Assembly (NCBI GenBank): GCA_023055505.1
Contig: JALIRH010000023.1
Coordinates: 8,128,423 to 8,192,422 of the forward strand
From: Callipepla californica brunnescens
Lineage: Eukaryota > Chordata > Aves > Galliformes > Odontophoridae
Direction: 5' to 3'
Length of the DNA stretch: 64,000 bases
In this document: one piece after another, positions 47,303 to 60,432 of the stretch
How positions within the stretch are numbered: the stretch's first letter is position 1
Layout of the letters: every line of letters begins with the position of its first letter
Made by a program: the position numbers and the translations under genes
Notes under the pieces: model-generated
The model's database searches: none
What the model saw: the letters and a program-made list of their open reading frames with translations, nothing else
Told to the model about the DNA's origin: nothing

Positions 47303-47647
47303 AAGGAATAAAAGAATATTTCAGAGAACACAGGTGTAGGAAAGAGAAACTTTCACCTTTTGCAGTTCTTTTAGTAAGAAAATGCTTGACTGTCAGAATG
47401 ATGATATTCAAAACTCAGTATGAGTTCTTCATACTCAAATGAATATCCAGAACCAACACATGGAAAAAAATGGAAATAATAGTTCCAAAACAACTTGATT
47501 CACAATTTTACAGTTTATGACTTGCTTTTTCAGTTTGCATTGGAAGTCAGAGATTGTGGGGCTTTTTAATATGTATAGGAAGAGCAGGTCATATTCTTCC
47601 ATCAGGATCAATCAAAGTGACCAGAATAAAAAGCAAAATAGCAAAAC

Positions 47648-47699
47648 GTTAGAAGGCCTCATACCCTAATGTGGAGAGAAGTCAGGAAGCCCTTCTAAC
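47648..47699. repeat. Inverted repeat, 9-bp arms
   Basis: 'gttagaagg' at 47648-47656 and 'ccttctaac' at 47691-47699 are exact reverse complements separated by 34 bases. No TA or other target duplication flanks it, so a MITE is not supported. It may be chance. Confidence 0.6.
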
Positions 47700-50600
47700 A
47701 AATGTGGCCCTGAATTTGTTCAGTGTTACAGTATCACCATTGTAAACCTGTACTACATCAGATTTTCCCCCAAAATGCATCATTCTGATATTTTGAAATT
47801 TATTATTTTTTATACTTGCTAATTTTTAAAATTAATTTAATTAATTTTTAATTAAAATGTAAAGTAAGAAGCGACCTTTTCTGATAGAAATGAATTGGAA
47901 ATGCAATGGTTTTAGAAAAGAAGCCAGTTTAACACAGTTGGAAGTGGACTTGGTTGCAGACTTCTTGACTTGCAGAAGAAATGCCATTCTGAGGCTAGCT
48001 CACGCAGTGTGAAGCAAGGCTGCCCATTCTGACCAGACCAGCTGGGACATTTGAAGAGGTATTGCTGAAGGAGGCTGTGACTCTCCATGAGCTCCACCAG
48101 CTGCACCCATCCATGCCCACCATGAATGAGGGAAGAAATGGGCCTTGCTCACTGTCAGTACCCTTTGTCTTTCCTGAAGGTCCAGAACACGATTCCTTGA
48201 GACTAGTCATCAGCTACATGCTCTGAGCTGACCAATTCAGTCAATTTACCCTTTGGAGTAAACAGATTTTGTGGACCAAAGAAATCTACTGTTGGGGCAG
48301 ACTCTGAGAAAGCAGCAGGCCTATGTAAGCAGCCCTGTCCTTGTCTCAGTGCAGGGCGACTGTGCCATATGGTGCCACTATGAACTTATTAACTGGAAGA
48401 TTAACTCATCCCATCATTTTGGAACCCCAGCTTCCAGCTGGGAGAGTTATTGATGGTCTGACTGCTGCTCCAGCCTTGGAAGTTATTTCCTCCATTTAAG
48501 AGTCAAGAAGACAGAAAATTGCCCCCTTTGTAAATGCTAATCTCACCATTCCTTCCAACACCCAACAGCAATTTGTTCCAGGAAAAGTCTTAAAATTGGT
48601 ATAGTGCACATCAAATGCATAATAATTAATGATTTCTTTTGAAAGCTCCTTCACTTATTAAGGATCCCCTTTTCCATATGGTCATCATGCCACTTCACCC
48701 TTCAATTGCAAAACAGTACATTCTACTCATTGTGAGAAGGTACATTGTACCCAGTATATGTACTAAAAGCTATACCTTCTGAGGCTTAATTTGGAGTTGG
48801 AGGAAAAGAAGACAGATAGGCAGGCATAAAATCTGAGAAATGCTGTTCACATTTTAGGCATACGCATTTTCATTCCTACTAGCTTTGCTGCTGACTGAAG
48901 CACTCCATGAAAGGGCGTTTTGTTAGGAACAGCAAATCTCGTGCCTGCATGTCATTTCACCTGCATTGGCAATGAGACAGCTGCTTTCCCATTGCTGCTG
49001 AGTAGGACTTCACTACCAGTTATTTATTTCTGGATACCTTCTACATCTAGGGAAAAACATCAACAAATCTTAAAATGTATAACCTGGGTTAGATTACAGT
49101 GTCTGATCTAAGTAGTTGTGTCTGTGTTGGTTCAGGCCACAGTTACTCTCTTTCATCGCGTATGATTCTTTATAATGGGTCTTTAGTTCTCAAAAAACTA
49201 GAAATGTTTTACTTGTGGATACCATCATTTACACTAAGATTGTATCATGAAGATGTAAATAGGGAGGAAAAATTTCCCCAAGTAAGAAATGTGCAAAAAA
49301 ATTGCATGCTTTTCTCGTTAAAAAGTTTAAAATGTACTCTTTGTTTTGGTTTCCTTACGCCAAGCAGCTACAATCATAATCTTGATAAATAGTTTGTGCT
49401 TATGACTATTGTTACTAATAACTGGAGATGGATAAATAAATGGTCATGCTCTGAAGCAGATTTCACTGCTGTGGTATTTATTATCGTATCTTCTTTGTGG
49501 GCAACTTTGAGTTGATTTAGGTCATTATCTTCTTCAACACATACATTATCTAAAGCTCCATTCAAAGTGAATAAATCACTATGAAATGAGGGAAAACTGT
49601 CTCATGCAAGTTAGAACAAATGAAAGCTGCAGGTGCTTGCAGAAATGTATGCTGTAGTGGTGTCCCTGTCATTGCTTTAAAAATAAATATGCTTTTTTCT
49701 TTTTTAGTGATGAATTGCAATATGATAATTTTAGAGCATATGTAGGGGTTGACAGTTTTTTTGAGTGAAAAGAAAACTCTGGGTCCCTTGTCTGAACCCA
49801 GGAGGAAGTATTATTTCAAACCTTCGTTAGTATTTTTCTCTGGTTTTGTTGAAACCTCATTTCAATCAAGATTTTCCGAGCAATTCTAAGCAAGAAGAAA
49901 TGAAACATCCTTATCTTTTAAAAGGAATATTAAAGGAAGTATCTCATTTCACTTCATACTGCAGCATTTTAAATAGTCACATAAAATATTAAAAGTAAGG
50001 TTAAAACAGATGCTAGCACATGTAAGTTCTGTCTGAAAACATGCCACATTTGGGTTTTCTCCCATCAGAAATCCACTGAACAGACATTCTAGCCAAACTT
50101 GTTATTTTTCAGAAACCTTAATTCATTCGTTCTTTATAAATTCTGCTTTGTAAGATCAAGGACTGTTGCAAGAGATCCAGATTATGACTTCAAATTTGGA
50201 GTAGCTTTTACCCTAATGTGCATCAGCAGCACCACTAGGAGAGGTTTTGGTATGAACTCCAGACTCTGCAGTGAGATTATCATTGGCAGCCAGTTCACTC
50301 TGCCTTGGGCATCTTCTCAGCACCCAAAAGAACTAACATAGCTTTACAGAGCCTTTACAAAATGTCACGTTAATTGTGAGCCATCTTGTAGCAGATGACA
50401 GTGACCGCGTGAAACCAAGGCCAGACATCGGGTTATTCCATCCCAGTTGCAGTCAGTTGAGGTGCAGGAAGCAACAACCATTCTGTCCCATGTGTACCAT
50501 CTACACATGATGTACCTGGTCATGTAGACATCTTCTGGGCAGTGGAAGGTTTCACGGGAAATCTATTTTACAAGGAAGATGGAGAAATATTTTTTATCAT

Positions 50601-51039
50601 GTTGTAACACGCTTTGCTGGCTTTTCAGAGTATAGTGTTTTGACTTCGATCAATATCTTTTGATTGAGCTTTAGCACACAAACGTCTTGGAAATAACTGT
50701 ATAAGGAAAACAATATTTTCTTTTCCTCTGAAGTGATTTTTTTTGAAGTCATTTGCTAAGCTAACATTGCACTGAGCTTTCACTTTTAGCACCAAATTCC
50801 AAAAAAATGCAATGTAATTTCTAGAACGATTGAAAGTTCTAAAATTTCAGATTGTATTAATGAAGAAAAAGAAAGAAAAAAAGTCTGAAAAACAAAGAAA
50901 CAAAAGTAATTCGTAATTTACCTAGTCCCTAGCCTCATCCTGGAAGTAAACCAAATAATTTCCTTGAGAAGCAGGTACCTACTAAAACAACTTGCAAATC
51001 AAGAGGAGAAATGTGGGGTTTCTTTTATATATCCACTTA

Positions 51040-51135
51040 AATACATGCATTCATATCTTTATTTATAAGTAGATGCATGTGTATGCATATATAAATGTGT
51101 ACATATGTCTGTGTGTATTCATATATAAATAATAT
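51040..51135. repeat. TG/TA-rich low-complexity patch
   Basis: Alternating purine-pyrimidine words (ATGCATGTGTATGCATATAT and similar) run for about 95 bases without a strict period. Probably a degenerate dinucleotide repeat. Confidence 0.65.
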
Positions 51136-51954
51136 TACGATGTAAGTCCATATCTTGAGTTTGGAAGGAGAGAATATACCATGTGAATTTTCTGTACACC
51201 GAAAACTAACTATGCTGCTTTTTGTTTGAAGTTCAATCATGTTTCAAAAGATTAAAGTATTTTGTATTGTAAAAAATACAGACATGTATAACTTGTCTGG
51301 CCCTTCCTGTGATATGTCAAGTCTGTGCCTGTTGTGATTTGGGATGGATCAACATTTTCAACCTAAAAAATCGTAATCTAAATTGGAGACTGATGGACCC
51401 CTACAGTCCTACAAGTGGAGATGTTACTGTGAAGAAAAGTAATTAAACTGTCTCTGTCAGGGAGAGATGTGGCCAGTCACACTTAAGTGCAAGCATCTCT
51501 TTCATTAGCTATTAGCTTCATCATCTTTAGGTGTTTTATTTTCAACTAGTACATCACACTGATCAAATTGCACTTCTTATTCCCTTTAATTAGGAGCGCA
51601 GCATCCTTCTGTTCTCAACTTTGGCACCTCAAAAGCAAAACTAAATATCAGATCCTTTGTCAACTGAGCTGAACATGATGACAATTATATTTTTTCTTTC
51701 TAAGAGGAGATCAAAGCTTGAAAAGAAGTGACGTACACCTTTGGGTATTCAGACTAGAGCTTGCAGGTCAATTGAACCTGGAGAAGATACTTTACTGGTT
51801 TTATAACATCAAAGCTACCTTTAAAAGTACTGTTCAGTGACATGTCAGTACTGAACTGCAAGCCCAAAGCATCCTGTGTGTTTTGTTAAGGTACGTAGGT
51901 TTTTCCTCTCACATGCTGTAATTCATTTGAATGGGTAACATGATAATCGTCGAC

Positions 51955-52058
51955 CTGATGGTTGTCAGCCCTGTTCATGGCAAGGAAACTGGAACCAGGT
52001 GATCTTTAAAATCCTTTCCAACTCAAGCCATTCTATGACTGTATGATTGTATGAATAC
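51955..52058 (+). mobile_element. CR1 LINE, 3'-end fragment
   Basis: Reads 'ctgatggttgtcagccctg', then 'ggaaccaggtgatctttaaa', then 'tcctttccaactcaagccat', then a degenerate octamer tail (TCTATGAC TGTATGAT TGTATGAA). Sense-strand CR1 terminus of about 100 bases. Confidence 0.88.
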
Positions 52059-53749
52059 AGAAAATTGGAATGCAGTTAAGGCTCAGATCTGTAAAGGTAT
52101 AAGGAAGGAAAACTTAGTAATTTTAAACCCAGCTTTCTTATGTTCTGTTTTGAAAGGTTTCAGGGAGGAATTTATATTTGCTTTCTCACCCTAAATTTTA
52201 GCCATTCTGCACACACCTTGGAGGGTCTCTAAACTTAGACAATGGCATTTCCTACTTTCCTTCTCCTTCCTCTGTAATGCATGTTGGTATTTTTTTCCCT
52301 GTTATAATGCAAATTCCAGATCCAGAGAAACTCCCTCCCTTCAGTGGGAAGTATCTCAGTGTGGAGGTCATCTCCTAAAAGCTGCTTGACTCTGTCCCAA
52401 GAAGATGTGCAACACACAGATGTTTGCTGTGGCTGCGTGTTGTGAATGTATCCATCATTTTTCTGTGATCACTTTAACGTTGTCTCCCAGCAGGGCTGTG
52501 AACATATCTAAATCTGTGTCCTTTCTCTTTTGAAGGAATTTCTCTTATCTTTCCAATATTGCAACTGCCAGAGGTGACAAGAGGGTCAAATGAACCCTCC
52601 AACGATTTTACAAGCACAAGAGAAAATCCCCCAGTGGACATTGGGAGTGAGAGTGAGCTGCTGTAAATCACAGTTCAGCAAGCAGAAGGTTGCCTGACTG
52701 TGGCTGGGGAAATGGGTGTGTTTCCTTTAGGGAAATTAATGATGGACAGAATGTAAAACTTTTCATGTGAAATAATGCAAGAACATTTTGAGGGCAATGG
52801 TCCAAGGAAAAAAAAAAACCTGTTTTAAATTGAGAAAGAAAGGAACACTGTGCTAATTGAAAATTCAGACTCACTGATTATATACAATGGTTTGTTCGGA
52901 AGCTTTCTATTATGTATTAGTTTATTTATACATGGCACAGCTGTGGCCCTGGTACATCACACACAGATGGCATCTTTTTGTTATAGTGCTTAATAGCCTC
53001 ATTGCTTACTTGTCAGTATGGATAACCTCAGATAACATGAGGAAGCTGCCCATGTTATGTTTAATGACAGCTTCATTCATTATGCCGTATCATCATTTCT
53101 CTTTACTTGAATTTTCTTAGGGTCCTAAAACTCTTCTTATTTATTAGAATTGCAGATGCCCTGAATAAGCTGCCCCAGACAAACTGCACCTCACTTCTCT
53201 CTGGGTGCTCAGAGCTCTCTGCCATCTCACACAACACAGCAGAGGCTAGTGTCTGAAAAATGGTCTGGGGGCAATGACAGAAGTCTGTGTACACACTAAG
53301 TGCTACTCATTTAAGTGAGTCCCTGGTGAGCATGAATGCTATGCAAAGGTGAAAGGGCATTGATGGGAGGCAAAGGGAACTGATTACTGTCAATCTCCGT
53401 GGTCATGAGGAAGCAACAAGTCACCTTCCCATGCTGGCCTTGATCTTGCCTTGGGCCTTGTTAGCTACAGGATGTGGTGGCAAGGGTCTGGTCCCTTCAT
53501 GTGTTTTGTTGCAAAAGGGCCCTGGCAATGGAGAGGGACTGGAGTAGCTCCTATGTCTTTCCAGCTGAACATTTGTCAAACTGTGTGTAATGTTATCCTA
53601 CAACATTAGGACCAACCAGGTTGCAGGAGGAGGCTGACCATCTCTCAACCCCTCTGCTTACATAGACCATTTTGCACCTAGAAATTAAGGTGCTGAAGGA
53701 TTTTTTCCTCATCAGGCAGTAGAATATAGTAGTTCAGTTGCCAGGAAGC

Positions 53750-53782
53750 TTCAAAGACCATCTAGTCCATCTACCTGACCAG
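53750..53782 (-). mobile_element. Doubtful CR1 fragment
   Basis: 'tcaaagaccatctagtccat' followed by 'ctacctgacc' resembles the antisense CR1 phrase '..agaccatctagtccaaccccctg'. The octamer tail that should precede it is absent, so it is weak. Confidence 0.3.
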
Positions 53783-55346
53783 GGGGGCAGTTTTGCACTT
53801 GTACAGCTATGTATGCCTGCCTGTTAACAAGCTCAAAAGGCAGATCTGTAATCAGTCGCTGCCAGGCAATTGTGGTGTCAAATAGGAACAAAGAAGTGCC
53901 TCAGTCAAAGAGCATCTTTCTGTCCATCGGAATTCAGTTCTCTGTGAAACTGCTGCGTTGTAATGGCAGTTGTTACACAAGAAATGGGACTGTGCTGCTT
54001 CAATGTCAGTTTCCTTTGTTTTGAATTTTTTTCTTTTCCACTGAGCTTGATCCAGCTACTGCCACCACCAAGATTAAGTGCCATGTTTTTAAATCCTACC
54101 TTCTTTTGTGGCAAGAGCAAAATCTGGGAGATCCAGAACGTGCATACTCCTCCTGCCACTCTCACTTTGTTAGCGAAGTGGGGAACAAATGTGTGTTGCC
54201 ACTTTCTGGGCTGGCGGTATCTGGAAACACTGCTTCAGCGAAGATTCTGTGCAAGCCTTGGCTTCCCATCATGAGAGGAAAGTTTCAGGACCACTGTATT
54301 CACAGTTGATGCCAGAAGAACATTTAGGATGGTCTGTTTTGAAACATGGGGCTAAGTTTTGCATGGAAACTCTCTGGTGACTCTGTGTTTTCATTCATTT
54401 TCTTCCCAAAGTGCTTTATGAAACATCTCGCATAATAACCAGATACTCTTGGCCTCCTGTGACCCATGCCTTCTCTTTAACTTTAATTTGAAATCTTTAA
54501 TCTTAGCTTTAAATTCAATCTGAAACATTAGAAACAGTTTTATGGTAACTGTACTCAGAAAGTGACCATTAAAGAGGAGGTTGCTGCCTTCACAACATAG
54601 GAGTGTGTGAGGAGAGCAAGAGAACGAGAGGACAGCTTTGTAGCTGGCCATCGTGGACTTCTAGGGGTGAATCCAAGCTGGAAAGAGTATTAATTCAAAT
54701 GAAAAGTAATAGAAAATTAAATACAAAGTGGAGCATGGTCTTGTCTTCAAATCCTAATATTTTTATCCTTGGAGATTTGGATTCCATTACAAATATTAGC
54801 AAACATCAAGGGCATTTTATTTCAGGGCAAGGCTAATTGGAAAGAAGTTAATTCTACAGAAAGTAGAAGTCAGCTAAATAAATTAAAATCAATGTGAGGT
54901 CTGTTACAGACGTGTCAGCCTCATTAGGATTTTTCCCACATATTAGTCAAGCCTCAGTTTGTAATGGACTTGTCATATCTTCCAGACCTCAAACTACTCT
55001 TCCCTCTAGCCTTTCAAAACCCTACCAGCCCCTCTTATGCACATTTTGCCTTTGATGTCCTTGCAGATCCTTTTTACTCCTTCCCAGTATGCCACTGTTG
55101 GAGGCAAGAAATGCTCTTTGCCACCTTCCTACACCGCTGAGAAAAAAGTGGCAGTGTTTTTACATTTTTCTTTTTATTCTAACTGAACACCCCTCTTTCC
55201 ACTGTCTCTGACAGTGCACCTAGGCAATCTGTAGTAACCACTAGCTTTGAATTAAGAATGAGTGTAGATGGCAAACACAGCCAGATTTGAGATTTCCAAA
55301 GACAAAAATAAACGAATAAATAAATAAAAATTCTACAAGCAATCCT

Positions 55347-55391
55347 AAGGGAAAAAAAAAAAAGAAAGAAGAAGGAAAAAAAGAAAGAGGA
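55347..55391. repeat. Homopurine tract (45 bases)
   Basis: Forty-five consecutive purines: AAGGG, A12 or so, then GAAAGAAGAAGG-type repeats. A short (AAAT)n patch precedes it at about 55310-55330. Confidence 0.9.
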
Positions 55392-58300
55392 TGACTGAAA
55401 TATTTATATCATCTTTTAGGATTACAATTCTCTTCATAAGTTTTTGAACTGATATATTTCAAGTGGCCAAAGTAACCACTTTGCAATGCAGATGAGGCAG
55501 ATAATGGGCAAGAGAGACACAGGAAGATGAGACTGGCTTCAAATTTATTTTTAACCCGTTTCTCCAAAGAGATAAGACTCATGCTGTCACAGGGCATGAT
55601 CATGTATTCCTATCTGCATGTACATGTGAGACTGTCTGCCTTTTGTTAGAACCTTTGGGCCAACCTCTCTAAAACAACAGAGTGCATAGTCTGAGGCCAT
55701 TCTATATTTTATGAGGAAATATGCTAACACCATCTGCTTGCCTTGCTCCAGCTCTGCTCCCTCTTGGCCCCTGCTGAATCCCAGTTGCTGCTTTGTCTGA
55801 CTGTGTGCAGCTGGTTTTATGCTCATTGTAAACAGCTGGGCAGATGAGTGATGTCAGCATCTCTGTTGAAGCACAGTCTGCAGCTACCTATGTGCCACTT
55901 AGTAGATATCAGCTCTGATTTTCAGTGCTGAAAATGAAATAATTGCATGTACAATTATTCATTGCTGTCCGTAACATAAAGATTAATTTATGATAATGCC
56001 CTCTGTAAAAAGCTCCATAATCCTGAAATTATTCAGTGGGGTTTTTTTGTCTTTTTTTTTTTGGAAGACAGAGATTTTTTTTTTAACAGTTCCTGTAACT
56101 CTGCTGGCAAAAGTATGTAACAGAAAGATATAATGGGAAAATATTTGTTATGTAAAAATTGAACGAAATCATATTAGAATTTTTCAACTGGAAAAGAGGT
56201 TGATGACAGAAATATTAAAATAAGGAGCTACAAAATACATTAAATCAAGGACTGATATCACTTTTCAACAGTGCATGACTAAATGCAGGCCATTTGGTTT
56301 ATCAAAAATAGAACAAAAAATATCATGTGAAATAAAGGCACTCTTCGAAAGGAAAGCGTACAATGTGTTACAAGACAAATAACAGCTCATTATGAATTTA
56401 ACCAGATTGACACACATGAAAGCATGTGTAAAATGTTTTAAAATAGTCTCTATGATGGCATTTAGTTAAGAGCATAATGAAGAACTGCAGTCTTACTCAC
56501 AGGCTGCAATTACAATGACTTTTATCAAACACCAGCTACTATTTGCAAAATTCCTTGAAACCTGAGGTATCCTGGTCACTTGTGAACACATAGGAGTCTT
56601 TCATTCACGGGTATGCACCTAACCATCCAGATTGCTTGTAAAAGCAAGAAAACATCATTGGCAAATGGCAGTTTCTAAACAGAAGGTATATCCTTAAGAT
56701 TTACATTTATTTAGGTGTTTTATCATAAAACTGAACTGAAGCTGAGATTCATTAAAGACGCAGTTCAGTTATGCAATAAATCTTGCTAGTGGAACAGCTC
56801 TCCCATGGCATGATCCTTCTCTCATATGGATACCCTGAGCCAGACCCTTCCCTTGGCCCCCTACATCCACTGTAGGTATGTATTACTGACCCTGCTGCAA
56901 AAATGTGCAGGGAGATACAGAAAAAAAAAGGGAGAAATAAAACAGGTTGAGGAAGAAAGACATCACACATAAAAGGAAAGTAGAAATTGATGCTGCTTTG
57001 GATAAGCAAACATCATAAGAAAGCAGAAGACAAGAAATCAAAATTTTGTTGTGATCTCTACCCACATGCAACACTAAACTAGATGTGTCAAAGACAAATT
57101 TTCAGAAAAACAAACAAGACAGAAAGTACTGAACCCTTGTTGGAAATGGAATATTTTAATTGCTGGCTGGCATTTGTTAAAGGTCTAGAAGATCCACTTA
57201 ATCCTTCGGGCAAAGCCAGGGTCCAAGATGTTACTAAAGCAGCTCTAAAATATCCTGCAGATAGAGTTGTGAGCACTTTCACTGTAGAGGGAAATGCTAA
57301 GGCTGAAAGAACCCTAGAGGGAAAAGCTACTTCTAACAACAGGGGAGGCTACACAGCAGGAGGAGTTTGCTTTGGCAGGTGTCTCTTCAAAGATAAAAAT
57401 GATAGGCAGGGTTTTCTTTTCAGAAGGTAGGTGTTCTGCAGCTTTTCATTTCATGCAACATATCTCCAAGGAGAGTGGGGAAGCAACGTATAACCAGTTC
57501 AAAGTGGTAATCAGCATTGAATCAAATAGTTTTGGTCTCACCAAAATTACGTGAGTCACTGGCAATTTTGAGTTGCCAGACCCCTGCCCACCATGGCAAC
57601 CTTGGTACCAGCCAGACTAACAGAGAATATTTCTGAAGGGAATGTCAAAGAAAATGTGTCCATCAGAGTGATTATCTAGGGAATTCTAAAAAGCTGTGAA
57701 GTCACAGCATGTGCAAAATGGTACATGGCACTTCAGTTGTCTGTGGGGGAGGAAGAACTTATTTTTGCTTTTCAGATGAATAGATTTTCAACCAAGGGGA
57801 AGCATGTGTTCACTTAGCTGGAGTCTTCCGACACCAATTCTTTCACCACCTCTTCTGAGGTTCTCTTCCACATTACTATACCTGATACAACTAAGGTAGA
57901 TTAGAGTTGGCAGCGCTACGTCTGGAAGAATAATCATACTGTTAGAAATGTATATTTTTTTCTTATAATCTAGGAGTATTCAAACTTGAAATAATATTAT
58001 TAGTGAACTACTATTAATTAATCTGTCAGAAGCAATATTTTTCCATTTTGAAGCTCAAAGACCCAAGGATAAAAGAAGAGTGCAGTCAAAATTTTAATTT
58101 CTTTATCCCACTGACATATAGTACCAAAACAGAAAGAGCACAAGAAATTATAAAAGCAGCAAAGTAAGGTTAGCAGGGTTAAAGTGGGATGAAGGCTTTG
58201 ACATAATAATGTACTAGAAATGTAAAGTAAAAGACTGTTTATGGTCTTCAGAGAAAGGTAGTCCTGCTCATGGTTCTCTGGCAATCCATCACCAGAATTG

Positions 58301-59011
58301 CTTTCTCACTGAAGGAGGTGCTAAAAAGGAGATACCTGCATTCTTACACCTCTGTGCTCTCACAAAAACAGATCAAGCATGTTCTACAAATCTGAATCTT
58401 CACACAGAACTACTTTCCATGTAGTATGATAAAAGTACTAATCTCGACTTGTGCTGTGTACCACAGCTAACTATGAGTACAGGGGGGATGAAAATGCATA
58501 AGATAAAATTATCACAGCTAATCTGCGTTAGTGTGATGTCATCTTCTGGAATTAAAAACTCAAGTCTTATGGGCACAGTAATATTGTACGTACTCTGTAA
58601 GGATGTACCATGACAAAATCCTTTGGGGAAACTTAAATAATGGAACAAATTATTCTTAAGTGATACATTTTATAACCCACTTCCTATTTTAGAAACATTT
58701 AAGAATATTAAATTACCTAAATGGCTAGGGAGAGCTCTGCTTAGTCATTTACTAATTGCCAGAAGAGTTATTCCAAAAATGGAAACCCCAAGAGAGCCCA
58801 CCCTAATTCTGGCCAACTCAAGTGATGTGACTACCCTGAAAACATTGCAGACATGTGAGGGCTGATTGCATTTGACATTGGTAGTGGTTTGAGCAACTGA
58901 GTTGATGTCCAAGACCCTGTTGAATTGATGTCAAAATATTTCTTCTGAATGCAATGAGACGAGGGAGCCACATGCTTCAGTCTTCTTTGTCACCTCTTGC
59001 CATTTGTTCAG

Positions 59012-59163
59012 GAATAGTTCCAGCAGATCATTGCTAAACACAAATGAGTTGCAGTTTTGAATTTGCATAGGACTGCTACCCAGTGGTAAGGTTAACAAAG
59101 CATTCAGTGCAGTAAATTATAGGCAGTTTATATTTAGAAGGTTATTTGTATGCTTAAACTCAG
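59012..59163 (+). other. Candidate non-coding exon (splice signals only)
   Basis: The acceptor-like 'tcttgccatttgttcag' ends at 59011 with a pyrimidine-rich lead-in from about 58981. A perfect consensus donor CAG|GTAAGT follows at 59163/59164. The 152-base interval is a normal exon size. Each forward frame has a stop within the first 20 codons, so only a non-coding or UTR exon would fit. No evidence of transcription can be read from the sequence. Confidence 0.18.
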
Positions 59164-60414
59164 GTAAGTAGTCATTTTTTATCTATTTTCTAGCTGCACC
59201 CTGAGGTCTTTGATTGATTTCAATACCATTAACTTGAAATGAAATTATAACAGTACAAGCAGTGATTGTAAGTCACTAATAACATATAAACTATATGCTA
59301 ACTAACCATTTAATCAGTACATAAATCTTTATGATATAATGCCGATTTCAGAATTTCATCTGTATGTAAACTCTGTGTGGTGCACATATTCAATGTTGAA
59401 ATACTAAAGAAAATTACCAAATAACAATATATAATTTGAAGGAGCTCAGAGGAATATTCTTACACTTTGTATACTGTTTAAAACAAACAAACTTCCCTGG
59501 GAACTTTTATTTTTATTTTTTAATCTAGATTAGGAGAATATGCATAAAGTGCCTTTGAAAATACAAGTAGTGTTTTAATGACAGAGACAGTTTTGCAGAA
59601 GGGGAATAGGGAACCCCTAGTATGCCTGAGAGCACTGACAGACTTGTGGTGAATTAAAACCAGCAGGATAAAGCTGCTACAGTCTTCAGCTTCAGTTGGA
59701 CTCATCTCTCAAATAGATGGATGGCCAACTCAGAATGAACTGATCTGCCCACAGATCAGGGCCAAACACGTGTGGTTTTCATCCTGGCGTATTTATGTGA
59801 ACTAATTCAGATTTTGGTTTTGTTTCTTAATAAACCTTGATGAATGAAGTGGATGTTTTTGCCTCAGGGTTGAGCATGGGAGAGACTGGACAACTACCTG
59901 AGGGACGTAACTGAAACACAGACTAATTTTCATTGGTTTAATCAAATTCTTCATCTTTTGTAGGCAGATAATTGAAAGGTGCCATTCAGCAAAGCCTTTT
60001 GACATATGTTTAAAGCTAATGGCCTTTAATACAGGTTTTAATAATTTGCCACATTCACTTCTACTTGCGCAAAATTTTCTAATTCATTTTGCACCACAGC
60101 ACTCAACAGCCTTAGTTGATGCAAAGACAACTCCTTTGCTGATGTAGAACGCAAAAGGAATTTTAATGAAGTTTTTACTTCGTCATATTTTAAAGCACAT
60201 CTTGGCATTAAACTCCTTCAAAAAATGGAGCCCCTCTTGCATGAATGCCTTTGGTTCCTCTCTTCCTGCCCACACACTGACCCTGAGTCAAAGCAGGTAG
60301 CCCCACACATAGCTGCTAACAGTATAAAGAAAAGCAGTGGGCTCTTTCTCACCTAGTTTGAGGTTCCCTAACACTGCCTTATGACAATAATAACATTCTT
60401 TTTTTCTTCATGCA

Positions 60415-60432
60415 TGCTTGCTTGCTTGCTTG
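60415..60432. repeat. (TTGC)n short tandem repeat
   Basis: About four and a half units of TGCT/TTGC. Confidence 0.85.

Larger units (their letters stand above)
46157..51954. other. Unassigned DNA with a G-quadruplex motif
   Basis: Contains the G4 motif at 47278-47302, an imperfectly placed inverted repeat at 47648-47699, a very AT-rich patch (about 47800-47866) and a TG/TA-rich low-complexity patch (about 51040-51135). No transposon or gene is recognised in these 5.8 kb. Confidence 0.5.

Noticed and set aside
53340..53680. GC-richer block as an exon or old repeat
   Set aside because: No frame with recognisable protein, no splice pair of quality and no family phrase. Left unassigned.
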